A DNA stretch of 35,819 nt from Cyanobacteria bacterium REEB67 (lineage in GTDB: Bacteria > Cyanobacteriota > Vampirovibrionia > Obscuribacterales > Obscuribacteraceae): the NCBI GenBank assembly GCA_018971775.1, contig JAGXAB010000067.1:1-35819 (forward strand), read 5' to 3'. The position numbers and the translations under genes were made by a program. Every line of letters begins with the position of its first letter. The first letter of the stretch is position 1. Of this stretch, positions 10,601 to 17,596 are shown one piece after another. Below the pieces are notes generated by a model. It ran no database searches and was not told the origin of the DNA. It worked only from the letters and a program-made list of their open reading frames with translations.

Positions 10601-10604
10601 CCAT
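4623..10604 (-). CDS. Giant exported Gly-rich beta-strand repeat protein
   Basis: Predicted exported surface or matrix protein of 1993 residues. Start choice: AGGTG lies just before the ATG at 10604; a GTG at 10613 overlaps that AGGTG and is less likely. A signal peptide spans about residues 1-38 (basic SSRKRAF, hydrophobic core, PSMAMA cleavage region). About residues 40-690 are Ser/Thr/Asn/Leu-rich, with recurring short strands such as GNINLSS and NLTNSGLI, as in beta-solenoid adhesins (filamentous-haemagglutinin-like). From about residue 700 to the C-terminus the protein is dominated by GGxGGxGG blocks separated by short beta-type segments (GGTITV, GGNINL), superficially like mycobacterial PE_PGRS. 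Near the C-terminus the blocks form a regular two-unit higher-order repeat (see the repeat entry). I see no LPXTG motif, autotransporter barrel or dockerin, so the export route beyond Sec and the anchoring are unknown. The gene is alone on its strand and divergent from the propeller gene at 10823. An adhesin or matrix role is inference. Confidence 0.85.
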   Translation of the reverse strand: MANPYKSNKTLNSSRKRAFSLALGLACSLPITPSMAMAFQPHLPQAPAFLTTVHQSLSGTTHSAQSIQPVNTLVNHSQTLHHAVNLLFHTGSAPSHGLAMRDSSGANLNLASSQLNFLAGNLANFSSLTIDVGGYQKVVALNTRLTAGEVVAAEQVLTTGLQSIKLGANGVATGGAIALNSNLLTALDNSMGGKISSLTISRGVQLVDSLSTLSLSGGFTNYGSILMAAGSGGQTDTISAGTIHNAAGAAIGSYTGGLSNLFAADSILSALTSLTNNGTISSAGNLTLNAPVIYNAVWYGTAPSIIAMQGINLTTQNLTNSGLIIAHGGNINLSSSAALNVVGAGGTMQANSGNINLSSHNGDINIAGGNLLSQQLNFQAGTGDVNADVGQVTGLVSTTANAVQIIANTQNLQLGTTEATSDPLFASTGDLTVTAANVAHGIDESLIAGKNIISSGGSLDTSSSLVSGGKLSLVAGAAFTGTQATGVTVTKGSITGGIIDLTGNNGGTAPVTAITTASSAAGQAGGNIQMVAYKGNVIGSGTVVTPSGITIDSSSTSGTAGNVTIIAGGTVAPAITIGAINSSSGSGKSGSISLTNAQPLGTVSFKSSGTPSGSFTAGPLTLAGGGITTSAITTGGGNIAASSLGNVTLGQGGAAINTDGITAGGSAGNITVSANSITVAGGISAAGKAGAAGIVGLPGKVGSAGGAGGKGGNINLTAASGGVTTAAAAITSQGGVGGVGGGGGTATIAGAAGGLGGKSGNGGNSGTISISASTNGAINLNGDLKSTGGDAGANAGAGGAGAAGTANGGAGGAGGAGGLGGNSNIISISAATGTITLGGINIFANGGQGGLGANGGGGGAGAGSRGNGGAGGAGGAGGGAGAAGIISIPTANKSFSGTVISTLSPTLEASSNAAGGGGKGGDGGNGFSGGNGGAAGIGANVGKAGAVSISTKNGVVNLDGTISVNGDLSGSGAGAGGQGGHGGIASGTTGTGGAGGAGAKGGNASAGGTITINAGTGQITTGALTADASDSGGGGIGGAGDTASALSGGKGGNGGNGGVGAAGGVITLAGDGKQIQSFSADGSIKTGSGGTGGAGGVGVGKGLSGAGGSGGNAGAAGAGGKFTYTQNVSGLQSLNIVSASQVNGTTNTGVGGSGVSAGTGLNGAGGNGGLGSRGASGGNITINSVQGFTTNTLAAVGSAVNNAIAADGGTGNQGPGGRGGVASSSGNGGIVNLTAKASGTISVQGIDASGGIDKGIGGLGAAAGAPTNAAGGAGGNSGSTGHGGTITVTATNAGGIFNANGGSILVNGGLLSGGSGVGGAGGGGGTAGGAGGAGGSNGATGAGGIIKVSAGNKISGAAATYQADGGQNSAITGGGTGGTGGEPTTGKSGAGGKGGNGGAGGQGGTLTFTVGGVGTLNSLSASGGSATLGGAGGAGGASFGATSASAAGNGGAGGAGGASGHGGTITVTAGNTTVQGNTNINAASVAGGSAPGTGGAGGAGGAVSNIGLTAGNGGSGGAGGAGGGTGYGGTITVKSNGNLTANGAVANAGDGGSATGGAGGAGGAAGTKGSGGIGGAGGIGGTTGYGGTITLTSTASNGAVVADNPSADGGNTAGTGGKGGAGGAIGSGGSGGKAGIGGAGGKTGVGGNVNIATGGSITSVSPTVNGGNTAGIGGAGGAGGSSDTGRGTAGGIGGSGGTTGVGGKITLTSTVAGGAISVASPSADGGNTSGTGGAGGAGGPIGTSGTGGNGGVGGVGGKTGNGGSLIIKAVGTITSASPSVNGGNTAGTGGAGGAGGAVATAGNGGVGGNGGVGGMTGNGGILSLTSTATSGTITTTSPTTDGGNTGGTGGAGGAGGASGTTGNGGAAGSGGAGGTTGNGGTLTMTVPGTINVTTPAADGGNTGGTGGGGGGGGAGSATGTGGAGGDGGVGGSTGNGGKVAFSKPAAAGSGSAVGGATPGSGGGLGAGGAGGSTGAPGIVGASGQAGAAGKVSP
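4900..5850 (-). repeat. Higher-order repeat of alternating 57- and 59/60-residue units
   Basis: The equivalent GGNT position recurs at 5771, 5600, 5423, 5252, 5072 and 4901, giving spacings of 171, 177, 171, 180 and 171 bases. Alternate units differ in kind. The long units carry an LTST...G...SPSAD-type strand segment; the short units carry a truncated strand such as IIKAVGTITSASPSVN. The true period is therefore a dimer of about 350 bp, present roughly three times. Upstream Gly-rich sequence repeats less regularly. Confidence 0.8.
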
Positions 10605-10822
10605 TAGATTCACCTATAACTACATGCGTAACAAAGAGCCGCTCTTTTGGCGGCTTGATAAAATTTTTGCTTGCCTTTAGCTAACCCGGTTTTTCTTTGG
10701 GAGAGACATACTAAAGATTGCCTTAGTTAGTAAGATCCGGAAAAATTGCTTTTGTTCCTCATGTATAGTTATATGTTTGGTGTGTGTGTGATTGTGGCTT
10801 AAGGGCGATGGGTGATTGACTG
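10605..10822. promoter_or_regulatory. Divergent promoter region
   Basis: About 220 bases separate the start of the giant Gly-rich gene (leftward) from the start of the beta-propeller gene (rightward). Promoters for both must lie here unless they are transcribed from elsewhere. No confident boxes or operator were identified. A GTGTGTGTG run at about 10779-10791 precedes the propeller gene. Confidence 0.4.
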
Positions 10823-11821
10823 ATGCAAACAAAATCGATATTAGCTATTTCGCTTGCGCTTCTGGCTGGGATGCCGTCAGGCAGCGCCGCCGACACGCAT
10901 CCTGAAAAGACATGGCTGAAGGAGGCTGCGGCGATCACCATACCGGGAGGAGCCGGCTCCTTTGACTGGATGGCTGTCGACAATGGGCGGCGGCGGATGC
11001 TGGCAGCGCATAAAGGTACTGGCCGGTTGACCTTACTCGACCTCGACAAAGACATCCTTTTATCCGAGTTGGCGGTGGGCGAGTGCCAGGGCATAGCTAT
11101 AGCGGAAGAGTTTTACTACATAGGTGATGCCAAAGAGCATAAAGTTGTGATTGTCAACGCCGGCTCTTTAAAAATCGAGGGTGAAATTGCTGTCGCCGGG
11201 GAGATTGATGCTATGGCTTACTGCTCTGAAAACCGTCGCGTTTACGCAGACGAGGATGACGGTAATAATGTATGGGTTTTAGACCCGAAGGCAAAAGCCT
11301 GCACTGCTACCGTTAAAGTGCCTGCAGCACCGGAGTATCTGGTGTATGGACACTCAACCCATCGCATTTATCAAAACATCAAATCATCAAACACTGTGGA
11401 AGTGATCGATGTCAAAACCAATAAAATCGTCTTCTCCTGGTCCACCCTACCAGCGGAAAAACCGCATGGTTTAGCGCTCGATGCAAAGCATAAGAGGCTC
11501 TATTCCGCTGGTGGCAACGGCATTTTGGTGGCTATGGATCTGGAGTCCGGCAAGGTTGTCGCTCACGTGGCGATACCCGAGCGCGTTGATCAGATTGCCT
11601 TTGATCCTCAATATGAGCGCCTTTATTGTGCTTGTGGAGGCAAGACCGCCTCGACGCTTGCGGTCGTAAGCACGACTGCCGGGAAGTTGAAGGTTGTGGC
11701 GGCGTTACCCTGCCACAAGGGTACGCATACGCTGACGGTGGATCCAAAGACACACGCCGTCTGGACTTGCTTTGCCGATGAAAGTAATAGCTATGTGCAG
11801 CGCTTTGATGCCGCACCATAG
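10823..11821 (+). CDS. Exported YncE-like beta-propeller protein
   Basis: Predicted secreted or periplasmic protein of 332 residues with the repeated beta-strand pattern of YncE/SMP-30-type seven-bladed propellers. A signal peptide covers about residues 1-23 (MQTKSILAISLALLAGMPSGSA). Repeating blade elements follow, for example RRRMLAAHKGTGRLTLLDL, HRIYQNIKSSNTVEVIDV, KRLYSAGGNGILVAMDLES and ERLYCACGGKTASTLAVVS, each with the xRLYxxxxxxxxVxVID pattern. Length fits a single propeller. No catalytic residues can be assigned; such proteins often bind ligands or surfaces. A GGGTGA lies just upstream of the ATG. The gene converges on the Ser/Thr kinase gene (stop 11904) with about 80 bases between, in which I see no clear terminator hairpin. 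Confidence 0.8.
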   Translation: MQTKSILAISLALLAGMPSGSAADTHPEKTWLKEAAAITIPGGAGSFDWMAVDNGRRRMLAAHKGTGRLTLLDLDKDILLSELAVGECQGIAIAEEFYYIGDAKEHKVVIVNAGSLKIEGEIAVAGEIDAMAYCSENRRVYADEDDGNNVWVLDPKAKACTATVKVPAAPEYLVYGHSTHRIYQNIKSSNTVEVIDVKTNKIVFSWSTLPAEKPHGLALDAKHKRLYSAGGNGILVAMDLESGKVVAHVAIPERVDQIAFDPQYERLYCACGGKTASTLAVVSTTAGKLKVVAALPCHKGTHTLTVDPKTHAVWTCFADESNSYVQRFDAAP

Positions 11822-11903
11822 TGATCTTTTTTGACTAGTCATTTTCCGCTCGACATGCTGTTGATAATCAGGCAGTTAACCATGTCTGGAATGTTGGGCC
11901 GGC

Positions 11904-14255
11904 CTATTCACCTATGGCGCTGTCGCCAAAGACTACCCGCACGCGAGGCAGCAATTTTTGGAAGCGCTCCTGCGAGAGCTGCCCCAGACTTTTAGACGAT
12001 ACAAAAATGCTGCGTAGTTTTTGCATGCGTTGCAGGACCAGAATGCTGTGATTTGTAATCGGGTAGTCCTGCAGGGCAAGGGACTCGATATTGGGCATTT
12101 CGGCTATTTTTTCTAAATTGCTTTCCGATAACGGCACGCGGTTTAGTGAAAGAGAGGTGAGGTTGGGGAGCTTCGTGATTATATCCAGACTCTCCTTGTT
12201 CAGTTTGGAAAAGCTCAAGTCTAGAGTCTTCAAGGCGCTGTCATTTTTGAGCGCGGGCACAAGTAAATCCGTTTCCGGATTGCCGCTGTAGCCGATTTCT
12301 TCCAGACTTCGTAAACGCTTCAATTTTAATAAGTCGCGAAGCGGCGGACCGCTGGCCGTGATCTGTATGCCTTGCAGACCAGGCATGGCATCGATGGTGG
12401 CCAGACAATGCGGTGTTATTTTCGAACAGGCAAAAAGGGTGAGTTTTGGTATTTTCGGTATGGCCGTCGCCGCTTTCAACAGTTGATCGGAAGCTTCACT
12501 GCCGGCTAATGTCAGGCTATCCAGATCGCCGGGTTTGAAACGAGAAAAATACTGAGGGTATTTGATCAGCACCGGATTTGGTGCAAACGAGACTTTGTCC
12601 TGCTCCAGTACAGTCTTATCTCCGATCGCTAAAGTCATCACCGGATGAGCCAGGGTCGAAAACTTGCCGATGGCGAAGTCGGTTGGGAAATCAAAGGAGC
12701 GACAACGTCGTCCCTGGATTGTGATTATTTTGGAATACTTGGCCCGGTCGTTTATCGAGGTCCTGGGTTTTTGCAGATCAGGTGAAATATTCAATATTTC
12801 ATCGGCAAAATGTTGCCAGGGATTGGCCATAGCTTCATCGTTCTCAACTGCTCCGAAAGCATTAGCAGAAACGATTTCGGTGCTCGGGCTCGCCGGCGCC
12901 GTGCTCGCATCCGGGGCATTTCCTGTTGCTTTTGCCGCCGATGCAGCCGTGGCCGTTGCTGCTGTCGTAACGCTTGTCGCTGCCGGCTTTTTCGGTTGAA
13001 ATTGCCAGACGGCAATGCCGCCGACTGCGCCGATTACCAGCAGCGCTGTGGCGATCACTGCAAGTAGGATTTGTTTTTGCTTGCCTGCCTGCGCCGGTGC
13101 ATCCTCGCCGTCGTCTCCGTTATTGTCGTTTCTGCGACCGACCGGAAGATCGTCGTCCACAAAGAGGCGGCCGGTCAGCTGCTGGTTGGGGGGCGGTGCT
13201 GCTGCTTTGCTCTGGGCCGGCCTGGGCGGCTCAGCAACATATTTTTTAAATGGGCTGACCGGACGCTGCTCGCCGTTTTTAACGGCGGCTAGATCGTCGG
13301 CAAATAATTCCATACTTTGGTAGCGGTCCATCGGGGATTTTGCCAGGACTGCTTGCATAATTGACTCGAGCATCTCGGGAAACTTTTTGCCACCGGAGGC
13401 TTTTTCAAGCGTCATCGGCGTATCGGTCTGGTGCATGGTCATCGTGTCCACCGCGCTGCGCCCTTTGAAAGGAGGGCGTCCGGTGAGCACCTCATAGAGA
13501 CTGCAACCGAGCGAGTAGATGTCCGAGCGCGCATCGAGCTTGGCGGCGGCGGTTTGCTCAGGACTCATATAATACGGACTGCCGCAGACCTCACCGGCAT
13601 TTGTCAGCTGTTGCACGTTGGCGTCGATTTCAGTTAATTTGGCGATGCCGAAGTCGACGATTTTAAGACGACAGTGTGCTTCAGGATGCGCCAGAACGAC
13701 GATATTGGCTGGTTTTACATCGCGGTGTACGATCCCTTTTTTGTGTGCATAGCCCAGGGCCAGAGCAATTTCGATGAAAAATTCGAGACTGGTCTGCAAG
13801 TCGAGGGGGCCGGAGGCATAAATTACATCAAACAGACTCGGGCCGTCGAGGAGATCCATAACGTAGAAGGGCAGGTAGCCACCATGAAGGTCCATGTTGT
13901 AGATCGAGACGATGTTTGGATGATCGAGTTTGGCGATAGACTTCGCTTCGTTCTGGAAGCGTAGCCAGGCGACCTGGGTGATTTTATCGCCACTCAATGT
14001 TTTGAGCGCATATTCTGTCTGCATCACATTGTGCTTGACGCGGTAGACATTGCCCATCGCGCCTGCGCCAAGAAAGTCGATTACTTGGTAAGAATCGCAG
14101 ATGAGATCGCCTGCGGCAAAATCGCCTTTTTTGATCGCCGATGATTGACCCTGCGCCGCCTGTAAGTCCGGTTCTGGGACGAGCGGTCCGGTCTTTGGGT
14201 TTTGGTCCATTTTTACGCCGCAAACCAGTTTGATGCCGACTGTGCCGACCTTCAT
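11904..14255 (-). CDS. Transmembrane Ser/Thr protein kinase with LRR ectodomain
   Basis: Receptor-type Hanks kinase of 783 residues. The cytosolic kinase domain (about 55-330) has the Gly loop GAGAMG (63-68), catalytic Lys85 (YALK), HRD Asp179 in HRDVKPAN, DFG Asp201, and the SPYYMSPEQ activation/P+1 region, so it should be active. A Pro-rich juxtamembrane stretch (about 335-395) leads to one membrane helix (about 396-417, following GKQKQ), then an Ala/Thr/Pro-rich linker and an extracytoplasmic part. About residues 575-755 of this part carry leucine-rich repeats of irregular length (for example LKTLDLSFSKLNKESL and LTSLSLNRVPLSESNL). PASTA domains are absent. The first ATG (14255) has only a weak GGG upstream; ATG at 14210 (MDQNPK) is an equally possible start. 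It lies 31 bases behind the hybrid kinase stop, so both are probably co-transcribed, which would couple His-Asp and Ser/Thr phosphorylation. Confidence 0.9.
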   Translation of the reverse strand: MKVGTVGIKLVCGVKMDQNPKTGPLVPEPDLQAAQGQSSAIKKGDFAAGDLICDSYQVIDFLGAGAMGNVYRVKHNVMQTEYALKTLSGDKITQVAWLRFQNEAKSIAKLDHPNIVSIYNMDLHGGYLPFYVMDLLDGPSLFDVIYASGPLDLQTSLEFFIEIALALGYAHKKGIVHRDVKPANIVVLAHPEAHCRLKIVDFGIAKLTEIDANVQQLTNAGEVCGSPYYMSPEQTAAAKLDARSDIYSLGCSLYEVLTGRPPFKGRSAVDTMTMHQTDTPMTLEKASGGKKFPEMLESIMQAVLAKSPMDRYQSMELFADDLAAVKNGEQRPVSPFKKYVAEPPRPAQSKAAAPPPNQQLTGRLFVDDDLPVGRRNDNNGDDGEDAPAQAGKQKQILLAVIATALLVIGAVGGIAVWQFQPKKPAATSVTTAATATAASAAKATGNAPDASTAPASPSTEIVSANAFGAVENDEAMANPWQHFADEILNISPDLQKPRTSINDRAKYSKIITIQGRRCRSFDFPTDFAIGKFSTLAHPVMTLAIGDKTVLEQDKVSFAPNPVLIKYPQYFSRFKPGDLDSLTLAGSEASDQLLKAATAIPKIPKLTLFACSKITPHCLATIDAMPGLQGIQITASGPPLRDLLKLKRLRSLEEIGYSGNPETDLLVPALKNDSALKTLDLSFSKLNKESLDIITKLPNLTSLSLNRVPLSESNLEKIAEMPNIESLALQDYPITNHSILVLQRMQKLRSIFVSSKSLGQLSQERFQKLLPRVRVVFGDSAIGE

Positions 14256-14286
14256 ATACCCGCGACGCCCCGGCCGCTAACGGCTC

Positions 14287-16806
14287 TTATTTCCAGATGA
14301 CGTACATGAGCTCGGCCACGGCGTCGAGCAGATCGGGACGGTGGGTGTTGTCTAGGTTGCCGACCTTTTTGTCGGGCCTGGCCCTGGCGCTGCCGTCTTT
14401 TTTGTCCAGGGCGCGGGTGAGATAGATGACGACCGGCAGTTGAGCTCCGCCACTTTCGGACAACTGTCTCAGTTCGCGCAGTTGCTCGAGATCTTCCACG
14501 CACTGCAAACCGCGGGCCTTGAGCTCACCGCCGACGACTTTACGCATGCCTGTGTCGCAGTCGGCGACCATGACGGCGCGCACCGATTCGGTGGCGGTGA
14601 GCTTGTCGATTATCTGGACGAGTTTGCTTGTGTTAAATGGCTTGGGCAGCCAATCGGCCGCCGCACCCTCGGCCACTGAATTTCGCTCGATATTTTGACC
14701 GGTGATTACTATTACGGGCAGGTCCGTTTTACTGGGATCGGCTTTGATTTTTTCGAGCAGATCCAGGCCGTTGCCATCGGGCAAGGCCAGATCGAGGACT
14801 ACGGCGTCAAAAGGGTGTTGGGCCAGGAGGCACTCTGCGTCTTTAAATGTTGCGGCCCACATCGTAGTGAAATCCGTGCGGTCGAAATGCAGTCGCAGGA
14901 CTTGAGCGAGATTGACGTCGTCTTCGACGAGGAGGATGCGCCTCCGGCCTGAAGATGCAGATAGTGCTGATGAGGCGGCAGCAGCTGCTGGAGCTGCTCC
15001 AGGGACGTCAGATACCAGGGCGGTCGTGGCGACGCCCTGAAGCATGGGCAGCTCGAACCAGAAAGTGCTGCCCTCGCCAAGGCGGCTATCGAGGCCGATC
15101 CTACCGCCGTGACTTTCAACCAGGGCTTTGCTGATTGCCAGACCGAGACCTGTGCCGCCTTTTGGTCTGGAGTCCGAGCCGTCCAGTTGCTGGAATTTGC
15201 CGAATAGTTTTGCCTGGTCCCCTTCACTGATGCCAGGGCCGTGATCTTCGACACTGATGCGCACCATGCCATTTTCACTGGCTTCAGTCTTGACCGTGAC
15301 AGTCGTATCAGGAGCGGAAAATTTAACGGCGTTGGAGATCAGATTGGTCAAAATCTGTGTCGCTTTATCGTGATCGGCGAGCAATAGGCCGCTGAAGTGC
15401 AACCTGGCATCGATTTTCACCTGGGCCATTTCGGTCATGCCCGTCAGCGATTTGATGCACTCGCCGACGAGGCCGCCTGCACTGAGGGGCTTGAGCGCAA
15501 GGTCGAGCTTGCCGGCTTCGATCTTTTTCAGATCGAGGATGTCGTTAATCAAGCGGATCAGCCGGTCGGTGCTGTCGCGAGCGACTCTGATCAGTTCACC
15601 GCCTTCTTCAGAGCCCGGCTCGACGATTTCATTTTCCAGGAGGCTGAGAGCCCCACGCACTGATGTGAGCGGCGTGCGCAGTTCATGGGAGACCGTAGAA
15701 TAAAATTCACTGACGCGCCGTTCCGCTTCTTTGCGTTCGCTGATATTGTGGAAGACTTCGCAGATGCCGATAATTTCTCGCTCGCTGTTGTAGATCGGTG
15801 ATCTGGTCAGGGACACTTCGCAAAGCGCGCCGCCTTTTTTGCAGCGCGTCGTCTCCACGGGCTGCTGGTTGTGGCCTGCACCGCCAAAATTGTGGCTCTC
15901 TGCTGATTTTTCTTCGCTATTTTCGGGCATGAGCAGGGCAATATTTTTGCCGCGCATTTCCTCGGCTGTATAGCCGAAAAGATTTTTGGCCCCGTTGTTC
16001 CAGCTCGTGATCGTGCCGTCTAGATTGTGGCCGATAATGGCATCGCCGGCCCATTGCACGACATTGGCCAGTTGAGTATTCTCGACCAGTTGACCGGCCA
16101 GTTGCTTCTTGCTCGCTTCTAGCTCCCGGGTGCGCTCTCTGACCAGGGCTTCGACATTGTCTCTGGTGATTTCTACTTCGGCCTGTCTTTTCGCTGTCGC
16201 TTCCATCTCGCTGACGTTTGCTTTGCAGCAGTTGATCAAAAAGATGTCCTCAAAAACTACCCACCAGGCGTGCTCGACCCAGCGCCAGGGCTCGACTGTG
16301 GTGACGCCATAAATTGACATGGGGAAATAGAGTCCACGGACGATGTGATCGACTACCACCACCAGTGATGCCGAGATCAGGACGCGCCAGTCGCGGTAAA
16401 AGCTGAGAAAAGCGAGGGAGCCGAATATATGAAAGTGCGTTTCGATGCGGCCGCCGGTCAAATGGATGAGAAGAGCCGAATAAAGCATCTGGGCGATGGC
16501 GACACTGTGCCTGGTAATTGTCTCACCGGGTCTTTTGTAAATTAAATAGATTGGCTGAGCGATGATCGCTGCACCGAGGAACAAAGAAGTCCAGACGTGG
16601 ATGTGGATCTCGCTTTCCGCTCCGGCCCAGCTTCTCGGTGATGTGATGCTGGCGGCGATAATGCCGACCAGCCACTGGGCCAGGAAAAGCCAGAGGAAGA
16701 GGCGATCCGTTCTTTTGTAAGCGGCCAGTCTCTGCTGATCGAACAAAGTCTGGCTGCGGCTTTGCAATAGTGCCTCCATGTTTGTGTCGGCGGTCAGTTT
16801 AAGCAT
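14287..16806 (-). CDS. Membrane hybrid histidine kinase with PAS and receiver
   Basis: Inner-membrane hybrid kinase, 839 residues from this ATG. The N-terminal about 190 residues hold several hydrophobic helices and a His-rich patch, HLTGGRIETHFHIFGSLAF (about 115-133) followed by FYRDWRVL. This resembles an integral-membrane sensor module found in other bacterial kinases and chemoreceptors; its ligand is unknown to me. After a coiled coil (about 200-245) come PAS (about 245-355); HisKA with SHELRTPL and His374; HATPase_c with NLISNAVKF, DHGPGIS and GTGLGLAISKAL; and a receiver (about 622-738) with Asp672 (LDLALPDG) and KPF. A C-terminal receiver-like stretch of about 100 residues lacks a clear acceptor. 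The start was chosen because the ATG overlaps the end of the RedB-like gene by 13 bases, suggesting translational coupling. An upstream in-frame start at 16851 would overlap far more. An ATG at 16779 has no ribosome site. Confidence 0.9.
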   Translation of the reverse strand: MLKLTADTNMEALLQSRSQTLFDQQRLAAYKRTDRLFLWLFLAQWLVGIIAASITSPRSWAGAESEIHIHVWTSLFLGAAIIAQPIYLIYKRPGETITRHSVAIAQMLYSALLIHLTGGRIETHFHIFGSLAFLSFYRDWRVLISASLVVVVDHIVRGLYFPMSIYGVTTVEPWRWVEHAWWVVFEDIFLINCCKANVSEMEATAKRQAEVEITRDNVEALVRERTRELEASKKQLAGQLVENTQLANVVQWAGDAIIGHNLDGTITSWNNGAKNLFGYTAEEMRGKNIALLMPENSEEKSAESHNFGGAGHNQQPVETTRCKKGGALCEVSLTRSPIYNSEREIIGICEVFHNISERKEAERRVSEFYSTVSHELRTPLTSVRGALSLLENEIVEPGSEEGGELIRVARDSTDRLIRLINDILDLKKIEAGKLDLALKPLSAGGLVGECIKSLTGMTEMAQVKIDARLHFSGLLLADHDKATQILTNLISNAVKFSAPDTTVTVKTEASENGMVRISVEDHGPGISEGDQAKLFGKFQQLDGSDSRPKGGTGLGLAISKALVESHGGRIGLDSRLGEGSTFWFELPMLQGVATTALVSDVPGAAPAAAAASSALSASSGRRRILLVEDDVNLAQVLRLHFDRTDFTTMWAATFKDAECLLAQHPFDAVVLDLALPDGNGLDLLEKIKADPSKTDLPVIVITGQNIERNSVAEGAAADWLPKPFNTSKLVQIIDKLTATESVRAVMVADCDTGMRKVVGGELKARGLQCVEDLEQLRELRQLSESGGAQLPVVIYLTRALDKKDGSARARPDKKVGNLDNTHRPDLLDAVAELMYVIWK

Positions 16807-17411
16807 TTTATTTTTGCCTGCATCGCTGGTGGCTTGCTGTTCAGCGGGCAACCAAAGGTGGGAGAAAGGATGCCTATGCTCTGTTTCTGATCTAGAGCCG
16901 CTTCCAGCCGGCAGAGCCCTTGATTGTCGCCTTCGTGGCCACGTGAGCCGGTGATGCCCCCGGCAAATTGCAAATGACCGAGTCTGTCATAGAGGAAGCA
17001 CTGGCCGGAGGTCCGGGCGGCAAAGGCATTTGCCTCACGACCCTGGCCGTCTACGACCACGGTAGCTCCGGGCAGAGCCAGAGCTCTGCGCCACAGGGCC
17101 GTGTCTTCCCAGCCTTTCGCCGCGCCTGTCGGTTTGATAAAAATGAGCCTTGTCCGGAGCTCCGGGTGTCTGGCCACGACATAGGCGAGCTCACTCAATG
17201 TGGCATTGCTGCAAGGACATTTTGGATGTAGAAAAACAAGCAGAGTCGGTGCGGTGGTTTCCTTGTCCAGTGTAGATCCTTGCGGCCAGGTAGGCGCGAC
17301 CGCTGCCTGGGGGCCGGGTTTCGAGCCATAGTCGAGCAAAAGTTGAAATCCGAATCCGACCGAAATTATCCAGGCAGCCGATGAAATTGCTAAAGACAAG
17401 GGTATTTTCAT
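16794..17411 (-). CDS. RedB-like membrane-anchored thioredoxin-fold protein
   Basis: Predicted membrane-anchored or exported protein of 205 residues. One hydrophobic segment (about 4-26) serves as signal anchor. A thioredoxin-like core follows, with the motif FLHPKCPCSNATLSEL at about 60-75. The cysteines are Cys65-Pro-Cys67, a CxC rather than the CxxC of thioredoxins, as I recall for proteins annotated RedB. Later elements fit the fold (WRRALALPGATVVVDGQGREA; FLYDRLGHLQFAGGIT, the strand pair after the cis-Pro region). A thiol or redox-sensing role is inference. An in-frame GTG at 17498 would add 29 residues; I prefer the ATG because the hydrophobic segment follows directly. The last 13 bases overlap the start of the hybrid kinase, so this may be its redox partner. 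Confidence 0.72.
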   Translation of the reverse strand: MKIPLSLAISSAAWIISVGFGFQLLLDYGSKPGPQAAVAPTWPQGSTLDKETTAPTLLVFLHPKCPCSNATLSELAYVVARHPELRTRLIFIKPTGAAKGWEDTALWRRALALPGATVVVDGQGREANAFAARTSGQCFLYDRLGHLQFAGGITGSRGHEGDNQGLCRLEAALDQKQSIGILSPTFGCPLNSKPPAMQAKIKCLN

Positions 17412-17428
17412 GCGTTCACTACAGTTAA

Positions 17429-17477
17429 GAGGCGTCCCGGTATAGGGCCTGCCGGGTCGTATGCCGGGACGCTTCTC
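17429..17477 (-). promoter_or_regulatory. Strong leader hairpin before the redB-like operon
   Basis: GCGTCCCGG (17432-17440) pairs perfectly with CCGGGACGC (17464-17472). The stem extends with two mismatches to about 15 pairs around a loop of roughly 17 bases. On the minus strand it ends about 17 bases before the ATG of the RedB-like gene. No U-tract follows, so it is more likely an attenuator, RNA-processing or translational control element than a simple terminator. If the upstream GTG were the true start, the hairpin would instead be coding. Confidence 0.5.
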
Positions 17478-17596
17478 TATAGTTTCATTTAACCGCACCG
17501 GCAGGCATCACCCAAATGGGGGGGGCTGGGATGATTTTGCCTGGCAAAATCTTGTCAAATTGATGGCGCGTTTGAATGTCGACCGTATGCTCGTCG

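Noticed and set aside
17518..17525. Run of eight G between the P450 and RedB-like genes
   Set aside because: Noted as another homopolymer, but it is non-coding, so it affects no frame.
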